Positions 10,935 to 47,299 are shown, counted from the stretch's first letter. The stretch: 64,000 nucleotides of DNA from Latrodectus hesperus (GCA_037975125.1 CM075853.1:94468543-94532542), one strand, 5' to 3'. The notes: generated by a model not told the origin, from the sequence alone. Translations and numbers: made by a program.

Positions 10935-11179
10935 GGTGCCGTATAATAAATAATGCCAAATTCAGAGATTGACGATTTTTTTGGCGGACTTTCTTATGTA
11001 TCTGGCAACCTCGCTTTTATTACGTCACACATATGGAGACCTATAAGAATTATGCAGTATATTCTATTTTGGTAACCCTTGTATTTACGTTATCGCGCGT
11101 ATTACAATACGTCATCTTGGCAACATTTCTTCATTGTCAAAAAAATTCAGAATTTGGAATCATGGGATCATACGGCACC
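10935..11179. mobile_element. MITE-like insert with ~34-bp imperfect inverted ends
   Basis: The left end (ggtgccgtat..., then ccaaattcag) and the inverse of the right end (ggtgccgtat..., then ccaaattctg) match imperfectly over ~34 bases. The 245-bp interior has CpG and 'tattacgtca' motifs unlike the repeat field around it. No coding capacity. I cannot see a clear target duplication, so the exact ends and the superfamily are open. Confidence 0.55.
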
Positions 11180-11986
11180 CGTACCAAGAATGTTGACATT
11201 TAAAAACATTATCCACTTTTGAATTGTATGCTCACACCATAAATCACCTAGTTACTTTTAATTATCAACAGTTCAGAGCCTAAGAATTTTTTACCAATGA
11301 TAAGAACACAATAAAAGTATCAATTTTATAAAACTTATTTTGTAAAACTTACATGTAATACTTTTGATTTCTTAATATAATTTAAAAATCATCAAATTTA
11401 ATATTACATAAGCATTACATGATTTATCTTGAATTTAATTCTGTTATTAACAGTTCAATAATTAATTTTCTTATCAGTCGAAGAATGTGAAATAAAAATG
11501 ATTACACATTTACAGAACCATCCACTTTTACATATAAATGCACGATATAACTATCCGTAAATCTAGTTCAACTATTAATATTTTTTTATCAAACTACAGT
11601 CACGAATGTGATAAAAAATCCTTCAATTTTACATTATATAAGCATAACACAACTGGTTATGATTTTCGTCCAGTTGTTAACAGTTAATAATTTATAGGTT
11701 AGCAATTTTTACGAGACTAAAAAAAGCACAATAAATATACTTTACAACAAGATTATACATATATATTTCAAAATAAGATATAATTCAATTTCACAATATG
11801 TAAGTATTTCATTTGACCACGCGATTCCAGTTCATTTATTAACAGTCCAACACTTAACAGTTTTTTATCACTTGAAAAAATACAAGAACATACAATTAAA
11901 ATTTAAAAATAATTTGATTTCACAATACATGAACATTACATGATTTGCCATACTCCAGTCCAACTGTTAATAGTTCAACAATTATC

Positions 11987-12119
<133 letters not shown>

Positions 12120-12180
12120 ATAACAGAATAAAGATATTTAAAATTAAACATATTTTCATAACATAGTTCAATATGATCAA

Positions 12181-14126
12181 TTCACCTATAAACACAGTAT
12201 TTTTGTTAAGTGCATTAAAAATCATTCCTCTAAGGCATAATTGACCCCCAAACACGATTTGTAACACTTCTACTGGGCAATATCTACAAATAAGCAATAA
12301 ATGAGACAACATGATTGTAGCATGATTGCTTTTCTACACCATAATTTGTGCCTACAATTTTTTTTATCTAATTGCTATTGGTTACGTTTAATTTTATCCT
12401 GCATAAAGAACATCAATTAAAATATTAATTCATGCATTATGTTCTTTAATTTCTTGTAAATACTTTAAAGTTTTTAAGCCCTAAAACATTTAGCATGTGG
12501 ATTGAATTTGGAGAATAAAAATATTGACAAATTATTGTAAATAGGCTTAGATTCACGAAAGAAAATCCATCCCAAGAATATAAATCAAATAATCACAGAT
12601 ACATTTGATTTGGTAAAACTCTCAAAAAGCTTTTAAGGCCTCTACGGTTAAGCAAATATACCTAATTTTCACGAAAATTTCGCACAAGATTTATCAATAT
12701 TTTTTCTAGGAAATGGATTCCTAAATGAAGTCCTTGAAGCAATTTTGGAAAAGCGAATAGATACTCTTAATTGAGCTTATATTATTTCTTATTGAATATC
12801 AATCTTTGCGATGCCTAAATAAATTCCGTGAACCAGATGAAATTACGAAACTTATGGAGAAAAATATTTCTGCAAGCCTTGTCAACATAAGAATTTTATT
12901 TTTACCTTAAAAAATAAAGGCAAGATATTGAGAAAATATGTTCCAGAAATGGCTGAAACTGCAGTGGCTGGAAAAACCAGAGAGCTGAACACAAGTGAAA
13001 ATATTGGGACTGAGTTCAAGAGTTACAAAAATGTCTTCTTTTGAATATCATATGTAATAAGCATAAATACTTATTAAAAGTATTTTTCTTAATGTATAAA
13101 ATGTTTTGCTTATAAACCGAAGTATAATTAAAATTATTTAGAATTCAAAATTTTCCTAAAGGATAAAACTTTTTCATGGGACGTCTATTTATCAACTCAA
13201 ATTAATTGATTGAAGGAAACAAACAACACCCTTACCTAATCATATACTGTGTTATGTATCACACACTGTACTAGAGTAAATATATCACACACCGTAGTGG
13301 TTTGAATACCCTATACATTTTTATTATAACTGAGATTTCTACTAAGTTGAGTTGAACAAGTTGCACATATGCTTGGTAAGTAAGTGAATATAATTGGTGA
13401 TTATAAAGAAACGTGATTGCTAGGAAGTAATAAAATAATAATGTGTTAGTTAACGATACGCTCTTATTTATGTACGGAAGATTATAAACTACTGCAAAAA
13501 TATTTGAGTTGAAGAAACTTTTTAATTATAGATCCGTAACTGAGTGATTATTTCGTATTCATCAACATTGTGAGCCATAAAATAATTTCTTAATATTAGA
13601 AAAATGTTGTTGATTTTAATTTTTTATAACTGTAATAGAAATCTATAGACTGCTAAAAATAGTTCGAGGTTAAAACAAGTTAGACTTTTGCGATTCGTTT
13701 CTGGCTATCGATTCCAGCCTTCTGTAGCTGCTATGCATAATAAAGTCTTAGTAGATTCATTGAGCTAATTATTCATCTCATTCAGTGTACACCCCTATCA
13801 AGTGATGAGATGGACCCCTGAGTTGATACCACCCTCTCACTTCCACACCAACAAAAGAGCATTAAAATGAAATATTTAATGTGAACCTTCTAATGATGAT
13901 CATCATCTGCCGGATCAGAAAGTGACATTTTTACGTTCCAGATATCAAAAAGATTTCTTTTTTCTTAAGACGACAGCGGTATCAGTACAAAAATATTCAG
14001 TCGGTGCGATTTCTTGAAAGATGTCAAATTATAAGCTGTAAACAGAGTGCAATTTAATATAAAAGCAAGGCATTCCGCTCTCTGGATTTTCCAGCAACCG
14101 TGCGCAATATCTAGGAGATCATGTGA
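12181..14126. other. non-coding, includes likely 3' UTR of the NCS gene
   Basis: The minus-strand NCS gene ends at 14127, so sequence below this is its 3' UTR and downstream flank. The nearest AATAAA on the minus strand is at 13320-13325. Nothing else is recognised. Confidence 0.4.
13320..13325 (-). terminator. candidate poly(A) signal of the NCS gene
   Basis: First AATAAA on the minus strand past the stop codon, ~800 bases downstream of it. In such AT-rich DNA this could be chance. Confidence 0.3.
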
Positions 14127-35333
<21,207 letters not shown>

Positions 35334-35477
35334 CTAGGCAGCATTAAAAAATGAAAAAACAATAAATATCATGTTCAAAACTATGTTACATTATTAACAT
35401 AGAAATTCACAATATCACAGCGCCTTAAAAAATATAAATAAATAATCTGTTCTTCAAATGAGCCTGCATGCAGATGG

Positions 35478-36724
<1,247 letters not shown>

Positions 36725-36801
<77 letters not shown>
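36725..36801. repeat. (TA)n microsatellite, ~77 bp
   Basis: Directly follows the 3' end of the Helitron-like element. Confidence 0.97.
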
Positions 36802-36802
<1 letters not shown>

Positions 36803-37004
36803 TGCATATACGAAAACATTATTTATTTTTAAAAATGAAAAATACAATATTATTTACAAGATAATTTTGTTTCAAATATATGAAGCATTCTTCAACATAA
36901 TCAACTACTCGTTTTAAAAATTGTTATATTTGGATAGTAGCTTTAGAATTCTCATGTTAAACTGTTCTGGTATTAGCGCATTAGGACACTTGCATTTCTT
37001 TCCG

Positions 37005-37053
37005 ATCTTCTCTTAGAGTCTCTCAAATCTTTAGAGAGACTTTAAGAGAAGAT
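37005..37053. repeat. hairpin, 20-bp stem, 9-base loop
   Basis: atcttctcttagagtctctc pairs with 37034-37053 with one mismatch. Confidence 0.9.
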
Positions 37054-37433
37054 TTCTTATGAATATCTAAAAATATTAAGGTTAGCCGTCCGAAATAGGG
37101 GCCAATAAATATTTTTGGAAGAATTAGACTTTTGTCCTCGCTGTCAATTTTGCTGCGACTCAAAAATTGCTCTAGCAATTCGAAAAAAAAGAAATTTTTA
37201 TATAGTTCAGTCTAAGTTATTCCATTTCACTTCAGCTGAAAGAACTCCAGGGCGATATGCATTTTGGAAATAATAAGAAACTGGTGAATGTAGTGGTTAC
37301 TTGAATTAACATATGCTGACAGAAGAATATGACGTAATTTTGAAGTTCATTTACAGATGTTTAAATGAAGGTGATTATGTAGAGAATGAAACGAGTATTG
37401 TGTATAAGCATTTCTTTCAGTGGTTGATTACAC
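37054..37433. other. non-coding
   Basis: No recognised element. Confidence 0.3.
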
Positions 37434-37455
37434 ACACGCGCGCGCGCGCGTTATC

Positions 37456-37495
<40 letters not shown>

Positions 37496-37496
37496 T
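37434..37496. repeat. compound (CA)(CG)7(TC)n microsatellite
   Basis: A short CA run, then about seven CG dinucleotides, a gap and ~13 TC dinucleotides. Alternating CG of this length is rare in such AT-rich DNA and can adopt Z-form. Confidence 0.95.
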
Positions 37497-40400
37497 AACG
37501 TATTTTCTTAGCGTAAGTACATATAGTCAACATTTCTCAGTTATATATTTATTTTCATGCAGTTTTATTAATTAGTATGCTAAATGATATGGATTTGATT
37601 GTGACTGTTAAAACATTTGTCAGAATTCTAGCAAAAATATGAAATTATCTATTGTTTAAAGAAATTTACGGAAAACCAAAAAATGTGAAAATCCACTCCA
37701 AACAAGCAATTCTTTAATTTTTACTGATACTTTTTCAAGTACCTGCCATTTTTCTTGGGTTTTTTTAACATAGTTTTGTACTAAAAATTTAACACTTTCT
37801 ATACTTCTTATTTTCTACTAAATACTGACAATTTGGAGAGATCTAAATCAAGTTCCGATTACAGGAAAATGAAATAAATTCTTTAAATTTTTCTTTTTTA
37901 ACAAACACACCAACAAAGTCGCTTCCTCTCAAATGTTTTATGAAGCGATCTTTTAAAAAAATGTGAATCGTTTCAATGAACAATTAATGATTACATGTGC
38001 TTGTGCTTTCAAGAAATGTGTGTGTATGTGTGCTTTCAAGAAAATCCAATTATACTGACATCTGACCTTTTTAAATAAAGATGTTTCAATATTAAATCTT
38101 TCTATTTGTTTTGATGTGATAAGAACTGAAATTCATCTTTGATTAACGAATCTCCAAGGTATTTTTTATGCGAGCGATATTATTAAAAAGAATTCCTGAT
38201 TTATTGGACAGGAAATAAATATATCAATTTCTGTCAAAATGCTCTTCGAATTCCAGTGCATCTAGCAGAACGTATAAAAGTACAAAATCGATATCAGTAA
38301 TAAAAAAAGAAAATCTCTCCGTTTTATTATCTGCACCTAGCCTAACGCAGACAAAAGAATTCAGTCATACTATCTTTTTTAATAACAGCATTAATATTCA
38401 GAGAGTGGTCCTATCTGATTGTCGACAAAGTCTAATCAGCCGTAGCCATAGTAATAATTCCTTTTTTGTTTTATTTTCATCTTTTCACTGGCCGATTTTA
38501 GTTTCTCTTTTGTTGAGTAAAATGTGCGTGACATTTAATGGCAGGGAATATGTTTGAAATATAGAGAATTTAAAAGCTGTTTTTGCCCAATCAAGCAATA
38601 GAAATGGAAAACAAAGTGGTGTTTCAAATATTCGGGAACAAATATGTATGTGAGTTTGCTCTGGCCTTTCAAGACGAATTATTTTAGTATTTTCTATTTT
38701 TAAAACATTTTTACCACAGAAACTAATTTACAAATACCTAGTATGTAATATTATCTGGAAAAGAATTTCATATAAAATGTTGCTTATACAGTAGCTTACA
38801 CCTTTAAAATGAAGTAAAAATATGATTACAAATTGCACAGTTTCCTATGTTAGCCCTCATCACTATTCACTTATAGTTTTCTGCTGAAAAAAGCAAATAC
38901 ATAAATCTGAATCATTCAGTATACTATTACACAGTTATGAAGCTAGTTCATTTTCATCCAAAAGATGATGTTTATTCTACAAAGCGCAGTTATATTCACA
39001 GTTTGGGACATCATAGCGAAACAAATGTTTCCTGCACACTTTCTGTTCGTAGAATTAATATTTACAAAACATATTCGCGTACTAAATTGATGAAACTGTA
39101 ATATTGTGATTGAATTTTCTCAAAATTTTAAACAGTTTTAAAAAATTGAGCAAGCTAACTTTTGAAATTTGCGCCAGAAGGCTATATAAATGATCTCTTA
39201 TATGCCATATAGCTCTATGTAAGTATTTCGAGTTTGTTTTTAGATTGGGTATTTCAAAATAAAATTTAAATTTGCATTTTAAATTTGTAGAAAGGCTGTA
39301 ATTAAAAGTTTATTAGCACATAATCAGCGAATTTCTATCACTATATACACAGTCACTCACATATCATACATATAGTATAGTGCAGTGTAGTATTTCATTT
39401 CCTTATTATTATTTCAAATTAATACTGTAATGGAAATAAATTATCTGCTTATAAAATAATATAAGTAATTTTAGAGGTTAGCATGCTGTTCATTGTGCAT
39501 TAACCAATCGACTACATTCTAACATATTTATCATTCCTTAACCAAATTTCGGATGTATAGATTCATAATCTCTACATTAAGCAGATATATAATTACTGAC
39601 ACATAAAGTAGACAAATACTTTTACTTTATTTATTTACAGTGACAAACTTAATGTAAGTAATGTCATCGACTTAATATGACATAAATAAATGCCTATTTA
39701 AATCTTAATTATTTCATTTGAAAGTTGCTTAATAACAACAATTATAAAATGTGATATTATATTATAGTCATCTATTTTTTAATAGTTTAAATATTTAAAT
39801 TCAAAGTTTGATTAGTATACATAATTATTTTTTGTTTGTTTGATGAATATGTATTCAGCAAAGTTTTACAAAATAATCCTCGTGATTACAGCTGTCTAAC
39901 CAAATTAAAAACTCCATAGTTAAGAGAAATAACAGAGCTCAGCAAACATTGCTTAGATAGTTTCAAGAACATAAAAAGTTTAAAGTTTTGAATGGATTTA
40001 CTCATATATCTGTATTTTGGGTTAACCATAATGTTATAAAATAAAAAAAAATCATTAAAAATTTTTTTTTTTTTGTTTCGCTTTTCAAATTTCCAAAATT
40101 AATTCCTTTGATAAATGATTAAAAACAAAATGTGGAATAAAACACTCTTTGTTATTCACTTTAATGGGTTTTCGTTATGTTTAAACTCCAAAAACCGTCA
40201 ATTCCTAATAAAAATAATTATTTTTCCATTTCTATAAATAGAAACTTAATTAGTTTTCTCAAGTAAATTTTGCACAAGCTTGTATATAGTGAATAATTTT
40301 ATTATTTTGCGATTAATAAGCATGTTTATGTTACTTAGTGAATGTTTAAATTGTTAAATATATGTATACATATTTATATTGCTTTCCTTTATTCTATAAT

Positions 40401-40638
40401 TTTAAGAATTATTCGTAAAACCGTTTCATCCATGATAACCCCATCACCCAATTCCATGAGTAATCGAGAGTTTTTTGTATATTATAAGAAATGTATGATA
40501 AGCAGATCGAATTACTAATCAACTAGAATCATTCAATCAAATTATTAATGATAAGAATTTCGAGGAAAAATATAAAATATTATTAAATATTTCAGAAATA
40601 TATATTTAATAACCATCAAAAACAAATTTTCGAGAAAC

Positions 40639-40640
<2 letters not shown>
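37497..40640. other. long non-coding stretch
   Basis: AT-rich, no gene, no repeat family I recognise. Confidence 0.35.

Positions 40641-40715
<75 letters not shown>
40641..40715. repeat. (TA)n microsatellite, ~75 bp
   Basis: Uninterrupted TA. Confidence 0.97.
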
Positions 40716-40717
<2 letters not shown>

Positions 40718-41520
40718 TCATTCCATCACTTCAATCCTAGAAGAAATAGAAATTTGAATATTTTGTTATTTATTAAATACTATTGTAAATGAAAATAATA
40801 TGCAGTGTTTCATAATGCCAAAAATATTTAAAAATATATTACTACATAAGTAAAATATATAAATTACATAGAAAATTAATCTTCAAATTCTCTAACGTAG
40901 CGTTAAGCAGTCAAAAATGTTTCAATACTAATATTGAAATGCACATTAGTATTAGGAAAAAATAAATGTTAAGCACAGAATAAAGAAAAGTCAAGTAATG
41001 ATTTAAAGAAATCAATTGGAAGTAGAAAAGTGTAAAAAATGTGAGTTTCTGTAAAGTTAGAACAAAGTTGCAAAGTGTAACAGAAGCATTATGAAAAATG
41101 AAATTCTTTATTTCTATTTCAGTAACGAAGGCTTTTGTAATGAAACACGCAGCTATAATTACTCTTGTGCAAAAAGGAGTGTAAAACGATACACAAACCA
41201 AATCTCAACTATAGTTACTAAACTTTCTTTTATTTTGTTATGTTCGAAAAAATATTTTTCAGTTTCAACTGGTCACTTTTTTTAAAAAAAGAAAATCAAT
41301 TCTAAAAAACAAAATTTACAATGTTGAAAAATAGTTATTTTTAAGACTCCACGTTTTTCATTTAATCTTTTTTAATCAATCCATTTCGTATTTCATCAAA
41401 ATAAAATTTAATCCTTGCCTTTACTTCATCAAAACGGAAAAGTTATTTATAACATCATTTGTAATTTTTCCTAACATCCAGATCATGTAAGAGAGAATAT
41501 TTTTAATTCTTGTCTTCTTT
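40716..41520. other. non-coding
   Basis: No recognised element. Confidence 0.3.
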
Positions 41521-41587
41521 ATCTAAAACAAACAATATTATGAGCTGCAGCAAATATGTAAGTACCTGTTCTTATATTACTGATACA

Positions 41588-41590
41588 ATA

Positions 41591-41638
<48 letters not shown>
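41588..41638. repeat. (TA)n microsatellite, ~50 bp
   Basis: One C interruption. Confidence 0.95.
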
Positions 41639-41640
<2 letters not shown>

Positions 41641-41879
41641 GTGAGCAATGATAAGAGAATACCATACCATATTGTTGATGGAAACAAAATATGAGAACAT
41701 GCATATTATCAGAATAATATATGAATGTATATGTATGAATAATGTTTGTATATATGAGACGAAAGACAGCTACAGGATTGCTTCTAGGCCAATCGCAGAG
41801 ATTAAAGATGAAATTCCTCCATGATTTACTTTTTGTACGTTCTTTTAGTAATGACTTTTGTGTTGATATGCTTGAATGA

Positions 41880-42460
41880 TCATTCCGGGAATTTTCTGTT
41901 AACTAAGTTACACGGGGCCTATTTAATAAACCAACCTTCTGTGGCCAGCTCATCAGCTTTTTCGTTACCAAGATACCATAATTGGAATGGTATTCACTAT
42001 AATACAATTGTTCTATGCTTAGCACGTATATCGCCTATTAAGGATCTACATTGTTTTACAGGCATAGCGAAGGTTCTTGAGAGCAGTTGGCAATGGATAG
42101 AATAGCAGCTTACGCATCTGGTAAAATGACAGTCTGCTCGGAAAAAGAAAGAAGAGCACATAAACGAGTTAGAGCCATTCTAAAATTGCCTCAACTTCAC
42201 CATCGAAAGGTGGTATTGACTGTTCCCAAATAAAAGTGAGAGAAATGTTCACACTAAACATTAGCTACGGCCACACCATCCACCTAAACCGTTATTATAT
42301 GTATGTAACCATGTTACAGGCGGAAACTGATTGGGGATATTTTTTCTACCTGTAAGGATTAAAGCTGTAGTACAATCTCGGAATTTTGAGACAGAGTTCA
42401 AGATGTCCAGATAATATGATATTCCACTAGCTTCCAGAAGTTTTGTAGGAGGCAGCAAAG
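41880..42460 (-). pseudogene. LINE fragment, decayed RNase H domain
   Basis: On the minus strand, 42458-42261 codes a piece ending VTWLHTYNNG, where RNase H domains start with their first Asp motif (YTDGS), here degraded. Below it, FDGEVEAI (the Glu motif, ~42205) and GNEKADELATEG (the last Asp motif, ~41955) can be read in shifting frames with stops. It shares motifs with the copy at 17585-18318. Confidence 0.75.
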
Positions 42461-42990
42461 ATATAATTCGAGATGAGATATCTTAACAATAATATAAGAG
42501 TAGGGAGCTGCCTTGAACAACAATACAAAGATTAAGAACAGAAATATGCAAATACATTTGTTGTCAAGATCAAAATTATGTTAATGTGAATGAAGCTATG
42601 AATAATATGAGAATATATGAGCAACAGCGAACAATAATATGAACACATGTGAGCAGTAATTTGGTAATATGTATGTAGCTACAAATGATAGTGTGAAGAT
42701 AAATCTATAGTTTCGGACAAGAATATTTAAACGCTTTTGTAAGCGATATCGGAACAACTTATGAGCAATATTCACAGCAATATCCTGTTAAAAATAATAA
42801 TGAGTTAAGAAAGTTTGATATAACATTTTCATCTCATTAAACAGAGCATTATGTAGGAATATGTTTACAGCAGCGAACGATAATATGAGGATAAACATAC
42901 TGTTTCAAACATTGTTAGAGAAAGTATACTTTTATAAGTAATGTAAGAAAAAATTGTGTAGAATATTCCGTTCTGAATAATAATATGAAT

Positions 42991-44795
42991 AAAAATGGAA
43001 TAATATCACCTTATTCAAATATGGTAGTATGTTCAAAGATGTGATTTTGAAACTTCTGAAACAACGTGTGGTGGAAGAAGCAGTAGAAACAAAAACAGAC
43101 CGAAAATAATAGAAAAAAAATTAAAACTAAGCCTAAAGATTTGAAAACAGAAACTATTTTAGTTTAGCAGACGAATTTTTATAAGTCAACTAAAGATAGT
43201 TTAATGTAGAAAAGGTGAAAGCGTGTAGTAAAAAGATGGACAGGCAGCAAAACAGTGAAAAGATAAGGCACCGTGAAAAGAGCAGCGCATTTCATTTTCT
43301 TTAGAATTAATGAACTAGTAAAAATCATAAAGATGGACGAACATAAGACAGTCCCCTGACTAATTTGTACACAACAAAATATCTTCCATAATGCCTTCAT
43401 CTCGAAATCAATGTTAGAAAATTCAGGTTCCATTATAACAATGCATCTTTTCATGCAAAAAAATTGACAATCGAGTTTCTTAAACACATAAAGAAAAAGA
43501 ATATCATTCCTATTCACTTGATGAAACTGCGCGTAAATTTCGGTTAATATTTCAATCTAAATTAAGAATTTAGGTGGATATTGTTTTCATTCCGAAAATG
43601 ATATTGATAGGACTATAAATGCCTTTTTTCACTAATTCTAAGAAATGAATGAGTTAAGGCATTTAGTCTTTTGAAAATTAGCAACAGTTGTCCCATGGCA
43701 CTTGAAGAGACTAATCTAAATACTTCTAAGATAACTTTGTAGGATCACTCTAAAATTTTTGAGGCTTGGTGTCTTGAAATTTTTAAAGTGAATCTCATGC
43801 GGTATGAAGGTAAGAATGTAAATTTCAAACAACAATATTAGACTATAGATACATTTGCGAGTAAGGCAAGAAGTTATGAACAATTAGATTACGACTGATA
43901 ATAGGAATTTAAAGTATTCTAAATGTCATATTTATCTTATTAAGAATAATTAAATACAAAACAAAACACTTGAAATTCATAAAGTCAAGAAAAATTATAC
44001 ATTTTAAAGATAAAAACTATTTGTATGAACGAACGAAGAAATTAAAGATTTACTTTTTATATCGAGTGTTTTTTAAGGAAAAATAGTTGATAAAAACAAA
44101 TTTATATGAGAAAAATGTTTTTATATTCAATAATCAATTATGGCAGTCATATAATGCTATAGTGTTTGAATGAATATTTTTGTGATTTATGTATCTTTTT
44201 GGAGAAATACTGAAAGTTAGTCTTTAACTAATTCAATTACGATATATAGTATTTAGAAACAAAGGAACAATTTTATTCATATTTGTCAATGATCCGAATA
44301 TAAACTACCATTCATGGCCACTGATAACAGTAAACTATTCATTTGAGAGATAATTCATAACATTAAAAAGTAATGAATGCATATTTGTTCCACAGATATA
44401 TGACTTCATTGAATATTTATTTAACCCATATAGAAGTTTGGTATATGTTTATTTGCGTGATTCAATTTTCATTTTATTTGTGTCTTCTTTCCGATGTATT
44501 TGAGTGTTGTAGTTTCATAGCTTGTAATCAAGGTATCTGAGATGCCCATTCGTATAATACATCAAAACAGTCTTGGTTCAATAAAGAAAAATGGATCAAT
44601 TACAATTGGCTGATACGATTTTTAAAGTTAAATTTTTTGTTTTGTAAACAGTATAATATAAAAAATTGTTGTCTGAAGGAAAAACAAGTACTGGAAAAAA
44701 ATAAGTATTTATTTTTACTGTAATGAAAGTATGGAATCGTTCGGATGCACGAATGGAGATATAAACCAGTCTAAATATTATTAAAAAGTACCTTG

Positions 44796-44797
<2 letters not shown>
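42991..44797. other. non-coding
   Basis: AT-rich, no recognised gene or repeat. Confidence 0.35.

Positions 44798-44826
<29 letters not shown>
44798..44826. repeat. (TA)n microsatellite, ~29 bp
   Basis: Short TA tract. Confidence 0.95.
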
Positions 44827-44829
<3 letters not shown>

Positions 44830-45770
44830 TTGATTTTGTTTAATATATTATAAAATGTTTTTATTAAAATTGGGAAATTTGAATCCAAAATGTTTGAATC
44901 AAAAGAACATTACAAGATACGTCATTCGAACCATTATGAATCTCTTTATCTTCTTCATAATTTTTAAAATATATAAAAAATAATTTAATAATGCTTTTGA
45001 TTTTTAAGACTTTCGTAGAATTTGATTTAAAACTAATTACTTAAATGTGGGATTCCATAATCCATGATTGATTTGAAAGCAATGACGATTTATCATTATT
45101 TACCTATTCACCAAGACAACTAGGTCATGATTTTATGTGTGGTTTCATTACTATATGTATTGTGATTTCAGTTTTATAGAATTATTTTGAATTTACAATT
45201 TATTAGATTGCCTATTCCAAAATTTTCAAGGAATCTGAGAAAGCATTCAATACTGCATATATTTATCATAATATAAATGCACCATAGTGTATATATATGT
45301 ATCATGTTAAGAGAAATTTAGTACACAAGCGACATGTTCTGGAATAAATAAAATTTTCAAAGATAAAACAACATTAAGTATCAGAAATCACAGTATTTGG
45401 ATAAACATCCTTTACTACAATAATTGTTGCTTCATGGCGCAGCTTGGGGCCAAGCAGAATTTGAATGTCAGTCTAACGAATAAAATTTTATATTATCTTT
45501 GTGCGTCAACAAAGCTCTTTTGTGAGCTGCAGGACAAGGATCGTGTACTAAACGCCAAACAATGACATATGTTCAAATGACGACATGTCTGTTAACAAGC
45601 AGGCCAAAAAATAATCTGTATGCGTTCTGTTTAAAAATGTCTTAAGCATTCCTAGCAACATGTCAGCAAGCATTTTTAGATTGAAAGACAACACCATGAT
45701 TATTGAATGAAAAGAATGATTTCGAACTCCATTAATTCTCGTTTGCAACTATTGTTGTTGTGATTACTTA
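44827..45770. other. non-coding
   Basis: No recognised element. Confidence 0.3.
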
Positions 45771-45781
45771 TAATTTGTAAT
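45771..45781. repeat. SINE target duplication, left copy
   Basis: TAATTTGTAAT, repeated exactly at 46064-46074. Confidence 0.9.
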
Positions 45782-46063
45782 GTTGTTGTTGTTGTCGTGT
45801 GCCAGCTAGGCTGGCATTTTTGGGGTGCGCTGCTCCACTTTTCCAACTGAAACATATTTAGGTGTGGATTCCGACTTCCGCAGTACACACATGCCATAGG
45901 AACCCGTTTATAGGGTAGGCAACCATTCACGACCTATTCATCAAGGAAAGAACAAAGACGGGATAAATGGAGAGAAAGTATATCCATGGCCGAATTGGGA
46001 TTCGAACCCAAGACCTCCCTATCTGCAGTCAGGCACGCTGACCACTAGAAAAGTAAGATGGCC
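45782..46063 (-). mobile_element. tRNA-derived SINE with 11-bp target duplication
   Basis: On the minus strand the head has an A box (tctagtggtcagcg) and a perfect B box (gggttcgaatccc). It ends with cacacgacaacaacaaca, which is shared with the LINE 3' end at 29655-29670. An exact 11-bp duplication flanks it. A related copy lies at 58795-59048. Confidence 0.93.
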
Positions 46064-46074
46064 TAATTTGTAAT

Positions 46075-46963
46075 AGTAGATCGTTAATGATACGCAGTTA
46101 CACACCAGATAATGATTCCGGATATTCTCATTATCTATAATATTCAGTAATGCAATCCAGTAGTTAATATTGGCATAATGTTTAAGGTGTATATGACTTA
46201 CAGTATAACAAATTAAAGCGAAATTTGTTAAAAAAATTATTTGTTACCAATCTGTATCCAGTTTCTATATTCACGTGCACTTTGCAGCCTTATATGCCCA
46301 TGGTTTTGAGTCTGGGAGATCTTATATAAAGGAATTATTGCAATCAGTCCACAGTGCAGAAAAACGTAATTGATGAAACAGACAATAACACCACAAGCTG
46401 TGGAATATCGTGTTACCAATTGCCAATCTGAAGCAGCATGGTTCATCAGTGGCACGCGGACTAAGCACCAACCATGCACATTAATGTCACTATTTAGAAA
46501 TCAGTATTGGATTTCTAAATTGCTTAACTCTCGTGGGTCCTTCGTTTTTAAACTCACATCACTATGCTGCTGTTACGTTGCAGATGAGATACTTTCCAAC
46601 AACAGAGAAATCTTTCTTTACAACCGTCGATCATTCTCTCCCATTCAAACTCTGAAAGTTGTTGAAATGTTATACCAACTTCTTTTATCCAATAGTCATA
46701 ATTATAACTTCTGTAACGTTCTTTACCAACAAAAAATCACATACTTCTTTCAAAGCTTCGATATAGACTTCTATTTATGTGAATTCAGCAGCAATGCAGA
46801 GGTGCTGCTCAATTCGCTTTTATGTTGTGATTTTGAAATTTTAATTATTTATACAACGAATTTGCAATTTCTGAAAATTTTAATTGAAGGACGTTGCTTC
46901 CTCATGATAATATATATTTTACATGCAAAAGTATGTGTGTGTGTGCATGCATGTGCATGTGCG
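46075..46963. other. non-coding, with a long but doubtful open frame
   Basis: A plus-strand frame runs from ~46370 to 47068 (232 codons). Its sequence is rich in Phe, Leu, Ile, Tyr and Cys, crosses a (GT)n tract and a hairpin, and has no family resemblance. I treat it as chance. Confidence 0.4.
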
Positions 46964-47038
46964 CGAAATAGACAAACGAAAACATATACAGTGACATACA
47001 ATCTATATGTTTTCGTTTGCCTATTTCGGCTATTCGGT
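46964..47038. repeat. hairpin, 24-bp stem
   Basis: 46964-46987 pairs with 47015-47038 with one mismatch; the stem contains caaacgaaaacatat. It follows a (GT)n run. Confidence 0.92.
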
Positions 47039-47299
47039 CCAAAGCTAAAAAAAGTACATCCGAATTAAAAGAAATAGAAGCCATTTTCGGGAAAAACTCT
47101 TATGTGAAAGAATTAAATAAAATCCATCTTGCTTGTTGAATTAAAAAGAATACATTTCTATTTCGAGGTCAGTGACTTTATTTTAACTATAAAATAATAT
47201 TCCAGAGAAAGAGAGGCTGAGAAGTTATTATCTCCTCTCAAAAGCTGTCTGTCCATTTTAAAAGAGATAAAAACAATACTGTAAAATAAGTTCTTCAGT

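Larger units (their letters stand above)
41521..42990. repeat. loosely repetitive field with 'gcaacaataatatgag' phrases, split by a LINE fragment
   Basis: Variants of 'gagca.c.aacaataatatga(g)a' recur near 41534, 41640, 42485, 42520, 42600, 42630, 42765, 42865 and 42955 with irregular spacing. It may be a very old tandem array. The LINE fragment at 41880-42460 and a (TA)n tract lie inside. Confidence 0.4.

Noticed and set aside
46370..47068. 232-codon plus-strand open frame
   Set aside because: Hydrophobic, low-information sequence that crosses a GT tract and a hairpin; no domain, no splice context and no good start.
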